Source of the DNA: Epiperipatus broadwayi
Taxonomy: Eukaryota > Onychophora > Udeonychophora > Euonychophora > Peripatidae
Assembly: GCA_028023455.1 (NCBI GenBank)
Contig: JAQFVV010000206.1
Span: 416,001 to 480,000 of the forward strand
DNA length: 64,000 nucleotides
Reading direction: 5' to 3'
The notes under the pieces: model-generated
What the model was told of the DNA's origin: nothing
What the model saw: only the letters and a program-made list of their open reading frames with translations
Databases searched by the model: none
Shown here: piece after piece, positions 24,759-39,612 of the stretch
Position numbering within the stretch: position 1 is the stretch's first letter
Layout: each line of letters begins with the position of its first letter
Translations under genes and position numbers: made by a program

Positions 24759-25007
24759 TAAATAAATTTATATTGTTTTTTTATAATAGATGAATTTTGA
24801 TTGCTTTAAAAATTAACCATTCTCTTATTAAAAAATAACTGAACACTGTTCTTATATATATATATATTAATAAAAATAAACAACTGGAATAAAACTACAA
24901 AAATTTTTTAAATGCTTATATAAAATTGAAGATTAATATCCTTTGCTATAACCAACTTCGGCGTATTACACTATCTTAAGTAGCAATACGTTAATATTTA
25001 AATCTTA
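23791..25007. other. No gene; long TA-centred palindrome at 24,680-24,795
   Basis: The palindrome has a TA run at its centre (about 24,720-24,755), flanked by mirrored AAATTTATTTATTCA/TGAATAAATAAATTT and TTGTTTTTT/AAAAAACAA modules. The remainder is AT-rich without recognised content. Confidence 0.6.
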
Positions 25008-25380
25008 TTAAACTCTCACACCAGTAACACTCCTATGTGAATTACCTACTTTCCATAAATTGTGAATACTAACACAATTACACTGTTTATTCAATACATT
25101 ATCTGTACTATTTATAAAATATGACTCTAATTTTTTTTTCAAATCATTTTCCATATGCAAAATAAAACCACTATCAAAGCAGAATTCTCCATTACAAATC
25201 ACTGCATGTTCTGCAAAAACAGATTTATACCTATCTGCAGAATAAAGCAACTTATTATATAATAATTCATGCTCCCTAATGCTCTTTTTCAATGCACATT
25301 TAGTCTCCCCAATGTAACCATAGCCACAATGACATACCACTTTATACATATATTAACTCCTCATGGTATCATAGAGTATG
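25008..25380 (-). pseudogene. Penelope-like element C-terminal GIY-YIG endonuclease
   Basis: The open frame of 113 codons reads MYKVVCHCGYGYIGETK, then KKSIREHELLY, then a segment with FAEHAVICNGEFCFDSG and LKKKLESYFI. This is the GIY-YIG nuclease fold of Penelope-like elements with YIGET, arginine, EH and a downstream glutamate in place. The two cysteines before GYGYIGET fit the CHC/CXC-type insert of animal Penelope nucleases. Upstream (to about 25,380) a short readable stretch resembles the linker from RT, but a stop separates it and no RT palm follows. The same family as 7,982-8,675 is likely (shared KEHELLY/REHELLY). It is a 5'-truncated remnant. Confidence 0.7.
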
Positions 25381-25580
25381 CTGGAGATTTTATACCTTTG
25401 GCAATCATTCTAGAATGGCAACTGAAAATTGCATATTGATATTTGAAAGAAATCTATTTGTTCTTAGACATGTTATCACACAATCACATATATTACCATG
25501 TACTTTAAACACTTTATTGCAATTTTTAATACAATCTGATGTTTGTTTTTATATGTTTTTAAAAAGTAACATAATCAAAA

Positions 25581-25625
25581 GTGACTCTGAAGAAGACTAC
25601 TGGACAGTTGAAATATCAGATTGTA
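25581..25625 (+). other. Hammerhead-like motif
   Basis: CTGAAGA is followed by a possible weak stem (GACT/AGTT) and GAAA, but the stem I and stem III partners are poor. It lies just upstream of a TA run and near the Penelope-like nuclease. Confidence 0.25.
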
Positions 25626-25649
25626 CAAAAATACTTTGCAATAATGTGC

Positions 25650-25680
<31 letters not shown>

Positions 25681-25683
<3 letters not shown>

Positions 25684-27411
25684 ACCGGGTTTGAATATGA
25701 GATGTTTGAAACACCGCTCTCTTGGGTAGAGAAGAACATACTTGGGGAGTATGTATGTCCAAACGATAGCTATAAAATATATAACTAGCATTACATTGCC
25801 AGGACATAACTTATTCTCGACTGTTGAATTCAACACCAAGTTCAAAGCACTTTTTTGTTTTGTATAAACATGGGTGCCAGCTATTCATCCATAAGATAAA
25901 TAATGCACTTTGAACAATGGCCACTAATTCAATGCCTATGCCCATGACTATCTCAGTCTATTTTTAATCAATAACAAATTATTGTTTCATAATAGTGGTG
26001 AAAAGAATTGACCGACAAATAAAGCTCAAGTTTAAAGACAATTTATTTTAATTAACATTTATACTCTAACTTTAAATATTTTTATAAATCTTATTTACTA
26101 ACATAATACTGGTATTTTAAATATAATGATCATGCACATATTAATTCACACACTGACATATATAATAAAGCATTAAAGAATATACAACACATATATTTAG
26201 AACACACAAATTAATAGTTCATTTTTATGTGCTATAGAGTTCTTAAACTCGGCTCTTGGTTTTACGAATGTGATGGCTACTTTAGAAATAAATATAAGAA
26301 AATGTTTTACCTAAGATTTTGAATGTGGATACATCTTTGTGTTTGCTGCTGCTAATGAAGCATATCTAACCGGTTAGATTTGAAGTTTCCTTGTGGAGAT
26401 TTTATGCTGATTATTCTGAGGCATTTTTCTTTAAGACAATTAGATATTGAGCAGCTTCAGGTTGTTACACAGGCATCACTTAAGATCAGGTATATTGGCT
26501 GTTTTCATCAGACTTCAGGCTGGAGAAAGACATATGTTTTCTGAGGTTTTAACACTACATTCTTGATTCTGATATAACTCACTGATAGATTGTATTGAAC
26601 TGTTATCTCAAATGCAACTCTGATGCAATTAACTTGACTGATTGTCCAATAAAAAATTGGCTATTTATACATACGATGTGTTGCCATTTTAATATTCTTC
26701 AGCAGTATCTGTTGTTGAAATTCCTTTGATAATCCTTTAACTACAAGTTTTTGAGATCGTTTAATTAGTAGTAGCCATGCAAACGTGTATTTTTTTACAT
26801 TTTAATTAATAGCCATCACTGAATTTGTTGTTTTATATTTTTAATTAGTAGCCACCACTGAGTGTTTTTTAATTTTTAACTTTCATTTATTTTTTTAATT
26901 TATTTAATAGGGATACATTTATTGTATTTATAATCGCATATATATATATATATATATATATTACTAACAAACTTATATTAATTATTTACGCACATATATA
27001 ATTTATCTAGACTCAATACTAGTTTTAAGATTACCTTTTGCTCTAGCTTAAATAAAAAGAGATTTATATTTTAAACTTGAAAATCAACTTTTAATTTTGT
27101 TCCCTTTTTCTAATCAATCACTTATAACTTTCATGAACAATATTTTCTTTAACTAACAATAATAATAAAAGGAATTCTTTACTTATTTGAAAACCAACTT
27201 CTTTTAATTTTACATTTCTAAAGTGAACCCCCTTCCCACTTTTAATTAATTATTTTAAACTTTTATTTAAAAAAACTCTTTAACTTTTACATTTACTAAA
27301 CAAACTGCAGTAAAACTCTTAAACTTTTAATTTTACATTTTTCTTTTATGAAAGATTTTTATTTTAATATTTTTTTAGATAAAATTATTGTGTACCAACT
27401 ATGATCTTGGT

Positions 27412-27414
<3 letters not shown>
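25681..27414. mobile_element. Candidate solo LTR or TRIM between two TA runs
   Basis: The interval begins TGTACC and ends GGTACA, a perfect 6-bp inverted terminus of the TG...CA type. It is bounded exactly by TA runs on both sides (25,649-25,680 and 27,413-27,460). AATAAA-type signals lie inside (for example near 26,019), and no long coding frame is present. The internal copy TGTACCAA at 27,391 also pairs with the right end TTGGTACA, which weakens the case. No second copy exists in the window to confirm the boundaries. Confidence 0.3.
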
Positions 27415-27460
<46 letters not shown>

Positions 27461-27463
<3 letters not shown>

Positions 27464-27770
27464 CACTAGATGGAGCTTTACCAATAGCTCCTAAACAAGC
27501 TTTTTGTTTACATAAATGCTTAGAGAGACAGCATTCAATATCTCTTTTGTTATCTCCAACCACCAGACCATGGTTTTGAGCTAGTTGGCTCACCTCAGTG
27601 ATGAGTAGGAGAACAGAAACTAGATCTAAATACTGACTCTACAATCAGCACTTTATGAAACAAGTTTCTATCAATTTGAAAAGCAATTGAATGCTGTCTT
27701 TCTTAGCATTTATGTAAACAAAAGGCTTGTTTAGAAGCTATTGGTAAAGCTCCATCTAGTGATCATTAAT
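27461..27770. repeat. Foldback hammerhead element abutting a TA run
   Basis: The ends are inverted: GATCACTAGATGGAGCTTTA at the left and its complement at 27,744-27,763 at the right, with about 85-bp arms that include the TTTGTTTACATAAATGCT module. The ribozyme on the minus strand sits between the arms. Confidence 0.7.
27551..27615 (-). ncRNA. Hammerhead ribozyme, type I (near-canonical)
   Basis: Stem I is outer TCTCC/GGAGA, loop TAC/TT, inner TCATCA/TGGTGG. Stem II is GAGC-CAACTA-GCTC. Stem III is ACC-AT-GGT and the cleavage triplet GUC. Two deviations stand out: CTGAGGT in place of CTGANGA, and AAAA in place of GAAA. The second probably kills activity. Confidence 0.6.
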
Positions 27771-28240
27771 TCCAAGCTAGAGCAAGTTACAAAATTTATA
27801 ACTTGCTTTGTTTATCATAAATGTATCCTTGAAGGTTTTTGCAATGATATATATTGCAGAGGCTTTTACTATATGGTGAAACTGAACTGAGATCAGACCC
27901 ATATAGCTGTCTAGTTTGTTTGACTGGATTTGAAGATATTATGTATCTGAAAAATTCATGCTTTCAAACTGATAGAATCTTGTTTCATAAAGTGCCGATT
28001 GTAGAGTAAGTATTTAGATCTAGTTTCTGTTTTCCTACCCATCACTGAGATGAGCCAACTAGCTCGAAACCTTAGTCTGGTGGTTGGAGATAATGAAAGA
28101 GATATTGAATGCTGTCTCAGCATTTATGTAAACAAAAAGCTTGTTTAGGAGCTATTGGTAAAGCTTCATCTAGTGATCATTAATTGCAAGCTAGAGCAAG
28201 TTATGAAATGTATAACTTGCTTTGTTTATCATATATATAT
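27757..28240 (+). repeat. Hammerhead unit of 414 bp with flanking direct repeats
   Basis: The module TAGTGATCATTAATT followed by CAAGCTAGAGCAAGTTA occurs at 27,757 and again at 28,171, with the TTTGTTTATCAT end after each. One full unit with a central ribozyme is therefore followed by the start of the next, a head-to-tail arrangement ending in a TA run. Confidence 0.75.
28033..28093 (+). ncRNA. Hammerhead ribozyme, type I (near-canonical)
   Basis: Stem I is outer TTTCC/GGAGA (one G-U), loop TAC/TT, inner CCATCA/TGGTGG. Stem II is GAGC-CAACTA-GCTC followed by GAAA. The core reads CTGAGAT in place of CTGANGA, and stem III (ACC..AGT) has one mismatch. Paired positions differ from the 27.55 kb copy yet remain paired. 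Confidence 0.65.
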
Positions 28241-30820
28241 ATATATACAGGGACTGACTGATTTAAGCTTAATAATATTTAAAAAAAAATTGTTAACTTA
28301 TTACAAATTTGTATTTAAACATTTTTGTTAGCTTATTTTATTTATAATACTAACAAAATTGAATACCTTATGATTCAAGCATTAAAATTTTAATAAACCA
28401 TTATTTATAGTAACTTTTGCATTTTTCAAAATTATTAGTTGCACATTTTAGATTCATAGTAAAAATGATATCAAGAATTAGTATTTTATTTAAATATATG
28501 CACAATCTTAAAAATTAGTAAAATTTAATACATTATAAAATATATAATATTCTATGTACACGAATAAAGCTTTCTTCGTGTAGAATAATTTTCATTATCT
28601 GACAGAGTTTTTATATTATTTATAATATTCTATGTGTGAAAAATGATTTTGTTATAGAAATAATAAATTAATGTTCACATTTAACTCATATATATTTTAC
28701 AACTATTTTAAAATAGTTAATACAACTTGGTTTATTTTTTAGAATGTAACATTATTTTAAAACTTTAATACATAAATTTACTAAATATTTATTAAGAGAA
28801 TCATGTGATGTATGTATGTATGTATTTAAAATTTTATAAAACTGTGCAATTTTATTTTAAAATATTTATTTAATATTATAAATTGTAAATAATTATGTAA
28901 ATTAAAATGTTTTAATTCTAAAGAACATGATAACATCTAAAAAGGAGACTCTAATATGAAAATGTGTGATTGTGTGAATTTTTAAACAATAGGAATTTAT
29001 TTGAAGGATAAATCAGGTAAAAACATAAGTAAAAAGAGGAACTTTACTATATTGCTATGGAAATGATATTCAATCTGATAGCATAAATATAATATTGGAA
29101 AGAGAATCTATAAATATGACTGAGATTTTATTTTTATATGGACATTCATTTTTTCATAATCATTCTTATTATTGGCATGTGTTTATTTAGTCCTATGCAT
29201 ATATTTAAATAATTATATGAAAGCCACAATGTCAACAATAATCAACTAAAGGAATTAAAACACTTGCCTAAAAGACAATAAACATTTAAATTATTTTAGT
29301 AATATTTTTTCTTGGAACATTACTTTAATCAATGATGTTTTTAAAGACAAGTAACGAAGTAATTTCTTTTAAAGTTCATTTTTAATATAAATTCTACACA
29401 AGAAAAAAATTAAACCTGTCAAGTATTGTAAAAGGGGAAAAAACTCAAAACTTATAAAGGTCAAATAATTGATTTTATTAACACACCTGTGTTAATGAAT
29501 TGTTTTGGAAAACATTGGGTCATCACCAAATTCTTCAAAATCATCAAGGAAATTAAATAGAGAAAACTATAAACCATTTTAAAGAACTTTATCTAACAAT
29601 TTTTTTTTATTTTTTTTTTGCGATTGTTGTTGTGAAATTAAAAAAAAATACATATAGGAATTTATAGATTATTGTTTATCATATATATATATAAGTTTTC
29701 GAAGGAAATGATCTCAGAAAAACAGATATCTTTAAAAAGTAAAACTACTTATTTTATTCTATCAACATCCTTTAAATTGTATGAATGTTTATTTTCTTAT
29801 AAATTAATAGTTAATATTTAAGATTACCTATTTATTTATCTAATACTATATTTTATTTATCTCTAATAGTAGAGCAAAATATTTATAATTTTTTGTATTG
29901 GCACGTGAGTCCACCCTAGTTCACAATCATATATTTGTAATGATATATTAAAATAATATGAGGGTAAGAAATGTTAAATTAAATATGATATGATGAAATA
30001 AAATATAGTGAATAAAAGTAGCTACTAAGAATAATATTATATTTATAGAAGAGATACAATGAAAGACCAATGTATTTAGTTAATAGTTATAATGAATTAA
30101 AGAATATATACTAATTAATATATTTATAATTAACTTTTCTTAAAGCAAAATTTATGTTTATTTTTTTAATATTTATTTTTAAATAACATATATTTTGAAA
30201 CACCTATACACATTAAGATATAAAAATACACATGATATTTTAAAATTTTGTTTTATATTTCAAATGTAATATCAGAGAAAATATTCTATTATCTGTTTAT
30301 TTATCTACCTTTTTTAAATATTATTTAAAGAATAATTTTAGTTTATTTAATTTTGATTTTTGTATTTGTTTATTTTATATCATCACACTGTTTTTGGTAA
30401 TTTCCCATGGTCACATAATATTTTAACATGTTTTATTTTAAAAATCACTGAGAAATGTTATCTAATTTATTTTAAAATTATTATCATAGAATATTCTAGA
30501 ATAAATTGATTCACAAAGAAGAATATAAATTATTTGAACTTTAGCATTTCATTAATTATAATTAGGTAAATGTACACATACATATAATGAAGGTATTTAT
30601 TTACATAAGTCTAGTTATTTATTTAATGTAGTTAGTTCAATCCATACCTTCAGATTATATTTACATTTAGTTATTTAATATAGTTGGAAACAATAAATTC
30701 CCCTTTGGTATCTAACTATATATTGATGAATGGACTAATTTATACACTTTGCTGTAATATTATTTAAAACCTCTGAGTGTCTTCTTGTTATTTTTTGATC
30801 TCTCATATTTAACTTATATA
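28241..30820. other. No gene seen
   Basis: AT-rich sequence. No coding motif, SINE or ribozyme recognised. Confidence 0.5.
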
Positions 30821-33780
30821 TCATCATCATCATCAACCATTATCAATCCACTGCAGGATGAAGGTCTCTCCAAGTTCAATCCATCTTCTCCAATTTTTAT
30901 CTTCCCTTCTCCACATCACCCCTGCACACTTTCTTAATTCATCCATCCATCTCACATGTGATGTCTTTCTGGATCTTTTACAATCTTTTGGAATCCAGTT
31001 TAAGATTTCAATTGGCCATCACTTATCAACTCTTATCATCTTTCGTAGAAATATGTCCAGCCAACCTCCACTTCAGTCTTTTAATTTTTTCAATAAGCTC
31101 AGTAACACCTGTTTGTTCTCTTACTCATATATTGTATTTTCAATCTCTTCTTGTTACTCCCAACATGAATCTCTCCATACTTCATTGAGTGGTCTGAAGT
31201 CTCTGTATTGATCTGCTATTAAGTATTGAAGTCTCAGCTCCATAAGTAAGAACTAGTAAAACACATTTATTATAAATCATTCTTTGCAAAACACATAGGC
31301 ATAATATCTTTTAGTATCAAGTTATTTCTACCAAAAGCACTCCAATCAAGTTTAATTCTATGATTAATTTCATCCATTACATTTTGATCTGTATTAATAA
31401 TCTGACCAAGGTACTTGTAACTGTTAACTTCTTCTAACTCACTATAATCAATCTTTATTTTCATATTTTGAAAAAATCCATTAAACACTACCCTGCACCA
31501 TTTCCTGCAGTTCTAAAGCATTATTTACAAAAACAACTACATCATCTGCAAAATCTAAATGACTTAAATAATCTCCATTTACTTTCCCTCATTTAGCTCC
31601 CCATTTTAATCCACAAAATACTGCTTGCATCACTGCTGTAAAAAGTTTGGAGATATGGAGTCACCCTGTCTTACACTCTTCTCAATGTTGTCTTTCCCAG
31701 TATTATTATGTAATCTAATTGTTGCTGTTGCATTTTTATAAATATTCTTTAAAATATGACAATATCCTGGACCTATACCTTGATGATCCAATGCTTTAAT
31801 CACTGAAGAAATGTTTATAGAATCAAATGCCTTTTCATAATCTACAAATCCAAAGCATAATGGCAACTTGTATTCATTTGTCCTTTCTATAACTTCTCTC
31901 AATACCTGGATATAATCTATTGTATTAAAACCACTTTTAAATCCAGCTTGTTGTCTTGGTTGGTAGAACTCCAATGTTCTCTGTAGATGAGTTGTAATTA
32001 TCTTCATAAAAATTTTGTATAAAACTGATAAAAAGCTGATAGGTCTGTAATTTCTAATATCTTCTTTATCACCTTTTTTAAATATTAATATTAATACTAC
32101 ATTTTTCCAATCATCTGGTACATCTTTATCATTTAGACATTTGGTATATAACTTTGCTAAAAAAATTCTATTTCTTCACCTGCTACTTTTAATATATCAA
32201 TTATAATTCCATCAATACATGGAGCCTTTCATTTCTTCATACATTTAATTGCATGTCTCACTTCTTCATTAAAAATTTTGGGCAATGCAGAAGATGTGAT
32301 AGATATAGGATGTACTTGTTCTTTATTACCATATATGTCTTGATAAAAGTCTTCTACTCATTTCATGATGTCATCTCTCTTTTTAGTAATAATTTTATCT
32401 TTTTTATTAGTGCAGGTACAAATTACCTACCAATACCAAAATGTTGTTTTATATAATTGAGACTTATTTTCTTCTACAGCTTTCTTTGCTAGATCACAGA
32501 TATACTTTCTTATATCATTTTCAATTCTTTTCCACACTATTTTACAAAATCCAAGATATTCAATCCTTTTTAATGCATCATTTTTAGGTACCTTCATATT
32601 CTTTTTTTTTTTCATAAATTCTATAGTCTAAGTAGAAATTTTATTGGTCAATTGCTGCTTTTTTACCAGCTATTTGTGTTGCAGTTTTAAAAGTGTATAA
32701 GTTATTTTCATATTAATTTTATTCAAATCTGAATCATGTTCAAAATCTACTAATACTTGAAACTGAATTGTAAGTTCTCATATACATTCATTAGAATGTT
32801 TCTGAAGATTAGGAATATCAACTGTAAATATTGATTTTCTTAGAAATTTTTGTCTTTCTAGTTTTGCAATAACATGTATGTTACATCCTATTAATAGATG
32901 ATCACTTCTTATGTTAAATTTATTAAGAACATTACAATCTTGAAATTTAACTATTAAATAATTAAGTGTGTGGTTTATATATGTATGATCAGATATTTTA
33001 CGGTAATATCTCCACACTAAACTCTAATATATTTATTTCTATACTTAGTGCTTTCAAAGAAAGGACACCTTCATTTCTGTTAGTCAAAATATAATCCAAT
33101 TCTGCTATACCTTCATTTGGATGCTTTCATGTCTATTTCCTTTTAACATTTTTCTCAAAAAAAAAAATTATAATATAAAAGTTTTTCTTTTTCTGCAACC
33201 ACAAGTCTATGTCCTCTCTCATTTCTATTACCATAACCAAAATTACCTACAGCACTTTCATCTTTCATTTGTTTACCAATTCTAGCATTAAAGTCTGCCA
33301 TAACAATTTTAAAATATTGTTTACTCTGATCAAAAGCCTTTTGTGCATCCATATAAAAATATTCTACTATTTCATCACTATGATAACTTGTTGGGGCATA
33401 AACCTGAATTATCTGCATTTGGTATCTGCTATTAAGTTGTATAACTAATCTTGACACTCTGTCTGACACACCATCAATCTCCATAATGTTGTTCTTTCAC
33501 TTTTAATTTATAGTGAATCATACTCCACTTATTTACAATATTTGTGCCTTTATAATATAGTATATGTCCACTTTTTAAATCAATTGTATCTTCACCTTTT
33601 CTTCTAACTTCACAAGGTCCAATAATGTCCCATTTAATATAAGACAGTTCTAATTCCAATTCTTGCAATCTTCTTTCACTTGAAAGTGATCTGTAGTTGT
33701 AAGTACCTAATTAAAAAGTCATCATCAAATGGCAGCCTGGGTCCACTATCAGGGGATTCTTAGCACCCTCCACCTTTGGC
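30821..33780 (-). mobile_element. RTE-type non-LTR retrotransposon, broken
   Basis: The element reads from about 33,780 down to a TGATGA-type 3' tail at 30,821-30,834. The N-terminal endonuclease (33,155-33,720) shows KWDIIGPCEVRRKGEDTIDL, then QVYAPTS, then VMADFNARIG, matching the APE-type nuclease. The RT region includes QAGFKSGFNTIDYIQ, LCFGFVDYEKAFDSINIS (motif A) and VRQGDSISP. The catalytic box reads FADD at about 31,541-31,551 in another frame. The C-terminal part continues YKYLGQIINTDQNVMDEI. These are signatures of RTE/BovB-like elements, which copy RNA at a nicked target. Several stops and frameshifts make this copy inactive. Confidence 0.88.
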
Positions 33781-34180
33781 CACCAACTACTGCCTTGGTT
33801 GGTGACTTTACAACCTCCTGAGAATAAGGGCCATGATTTATTTTTGTCTGCCATAATTGTATATATTTATTGGAAAAATATTTATCATTTACACAAACAT
33901 TTATTCTGCCTTATCAAGCAACTGAAAAAAAAGATAATGGTATTTCTTGATCTTAAACTCAGAGGTAAAAAGTCAATAAACTCACCACATTGGCTAATGC
34001 ATGTTGGTGAGCAGACCATCCATGTTCATATACTATGTAAATAATCACATAGTAATAACAGCTGTGACAACAAGAACATATGGAGTGGACATTAAGAATT
34101 TGCCCTGCTCAGTTCATTTAAGGCCTCCAAGAGGAATCAAAGGGTCTTCTTTCAGTTAATAGTAAACTCCTTTCTGCAGC
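33781..34180. other. No firm feature
   Basis: An 81-codon open frame at 33,799-34,044 (+) shows no known motif and probably reflects chance or an unrecognised repeat upstream of the RTE copy. Confidence 0.35.
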
Positions 34181-34200
34181 CATATATATATATATATATA

Positions 34201-34720
34201 TATGTCCAAAAGATGGCGCTATACCAAAACCGCCGAACAAGTGTAAGATTTGTTTTACATAAACGAAAAAAGAGTCAGAAATTAACTACCTCTTTCATTT
34301 GCTCACCCCCAGATCAGCTGATTTCAAGCTGGTTTGCTATCCTCAGTGGGGGATAGAGTATAGAAACTAGATCTAAAACACTGACTCTCAAGTGTTTATG
34401 CAAAACGTTTCTATCAGATTGCAAGCATGAATTTTTCAGACCGGTAAAGTCTTCAAACCCAGCCTAGCAAGCTAGATATTTATATGGGTCTGATCTCAGT
34501 TCAGAATCACCATATAATCAAAGTCTCTGCAATATATATCATTGCAAGAAAACTCTAAAGGTACATTTATGAAAAAACAAATACAAGTTAATCACGTAAC
34601 CTGCTATCACTTGTTATTTATGTCCAAAAGATGGCGCTATACCAAAACCGCCAAACAAGTGTAAGATTTGTTTTACATAAACGAAAAAAGAGTCAGAAAT
34701 TAACTACCTCTTTCATTTAT
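34201..34720 (-). repeat. Young hammerhead unit (418 bp) with partial second copy
   Basis: The first about 100 bp, starting TATGTCCAAAAGATGGCGC, recur at 34,619-34,719 with a single visible difference, so insertion or copying was recent. The unit ends in ATTTATG, and the second copy stops at a TA run. Shared inner modules tie it to the 27.8 kb and 23 kb units (AAACTAGATCTAAA, TCAGTTCAG-type, GCAATATATATCATTGCA). Confidence 0.8.
34301..34359 (-). ncRNA. Hammerhead ribozyme, type I
   Basis: On the minus strand: stem I outer CTC/GAG, loop TAT/T, inner CCCCCA/TGGGGG (six perfect pairs), core CTGAGGA, stem II AGC/GCT, then a T before GAAA, and stem III ATCAG/CTGAT followed by C. Stem III is a perfect palindrome with no loop. 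The first pair of stem II is a T-T mismatch. Confidence 0.78.
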
Positions 34721-34872
34721 ATATATATGAAAAAGAAAAACAAGTTTTATATACGTAAAACCTGCTATCCCTTGTATTAATGATCAATAGATGGAGCTTT
34801 ACCAAGACCTCCAAATAAGTGTATTCTGTTTACGTAAACGACAGAGTCAATATTCACTGTCTCTTTCATTTT

Positions 34873-34932
34873 GCTCCACCCTCAGATCAGCTGATTTCAA
34901 GCTGATTTGCTCTCATCAGTGAAGGGATAGGA
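34873..34932 (-). ncRNA. Hammerhead ribozyme, type I (canonical core)
   Basis: Mirror copy of the ribozyme at 34,976-35,035, with the same CTGATGA core, GAGC/GCTT stem II, GAAA and ATCAG/CTGAT stem III. Confidence 0.85.
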
Positions 34933-34975
34933 GTTATATCTCCTATCCCTTCACTGATGAGAGCAAATCAGCTAA

Positions 34976-35035
34976 CTCCTATCCCTTCACTGATGAGAGC
35001 AAATCAGCTTGAAATCAGCTGATCTGAGGGTGGAG
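34976..35035 (+). ncRNA. Hammerhead ribozyme, type I (canonical core)
   Basis: Stem I is outer CTCC/GGAG, then an asymmetric loop, then inner CCTTCA/TGAGGG (one G-U). The core is CTGATGA (34,990-34,996), stem II GAGC-AAATCA-GCTT (one G-U), GAAA at 35,011-35,014, stem III ATCAG/CTGAT without a loop, and C at 35,024 as the predicted cleavage site. Confidence 0.88.
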
Positions 35036-35124
35036 CAAAATGAAAGAGACAGTGAATATTGACTCTGATGGTTATGTAAACAGAATACGCTTGTTTGGAG
35101 GTCTTGGTAAAGCTCCATCTATTG

Positions 35125-35127
<3 letters not shown>

Positions 35128-35162
<35 letters not shown>

Positions 35163-35182
35163 ATATATATATATATATATAT
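35128..35182. repeat. TA microsatellite
   Basis: Nearly pure TA repeats interrupted by one ATGA step, directly abutting the palindrome. Confidence 0.9.
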
Positions 35183-38721
<3,539 letters not shown>

Positions 38722-39474
38722 TAGTGTAACAATATTGAAATATATATTATTGGTATAAAGAGCTAAATCCATTAACCAAGTACTGAAACCGTGTTACCAA
38801 ATATGAAATGGTATTTTTTTGTGATTATAAATCTAGCTCAGTTATATTCCAATTTAAGAGTATTAAATATATATCAATTTGGGTCTACAAATCCACCAAA
38901 AATAGTAGTGAAATCAGTTTTTAAAAGGAATTATTGTCCTATGAAAGTGCAACGATCTAATTTTTTAATTGAGTTTACATGGCTCAAACAGAATTTGAAA
39001 AATATCGTTAATTTTGTATTGATAGATAAAAAGAAATTAATTAAAGAGAAAAAAAAAACAATTTAAAGTATTTGATGAGGGAAAAAAGGGATACAATAAT
39101 AATTATACTTTTAAGTTAATAGAATTTGAGTTATCTGGAAAATTAAGTGATGAAACATCCAGAAAGATTAATGGACATGGATGGGAAGTAAGTACTAAAA
39201 TTAAATAGAGTATTTTTAATATGATCATGTTAAGAGTTACAAAAAACAGTGATTTAAAAATTTAAGAAGAGTGAATGGATTTGATAAAGAACATCACAAA
39301 ATGGTTGTTTATTTAGAATTATAACTTAACTTTTGAGACCTTGACTTGCTATAATCCTAAACTACAAAAAATAATGAAATTATATCACATTTTGCAAACA
39401 TACTTTTTAGCTCTTTTTAAAACTTGAAAATTATATAAATATTAAAAATGACATTAGAAATACAATTAGAGAAA
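38722..39474. other. No firm gene
   Basis: A 91-codon open frame at 38,791-39,066 (+) and a later piece reading FKLIEFELSGKLSDETSRK are not of known type. They may be a decayed transposon protein. Confidence 0.3.

Positions 39475-39612
<138 letters not shown>

Larger units (their letters stand above)
34781..35128. repeat. Near-perfect palindrome carrying hammerheads in both arms
   Basis: Arms of about 156 bp (34,781-34,936 and 34,973-35,128) mirror each other closely. The outer ends read TGATCAATAGATGGAGC on either strand. A 36-bp centre is itself a truncated third copy of the ribozyme start. The element is bounded on the right by a TA run. The unit probably arose by inverted copying of a hammerhead element. 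Confidence 0.85.

Noticed and set aside
25008-28240. CRISPR-like array from the repeated motifs
   Set aside because: Repeats are few, long and of transposon type; there are no regularly spaced short repeats, and the genome is eukaryotic.
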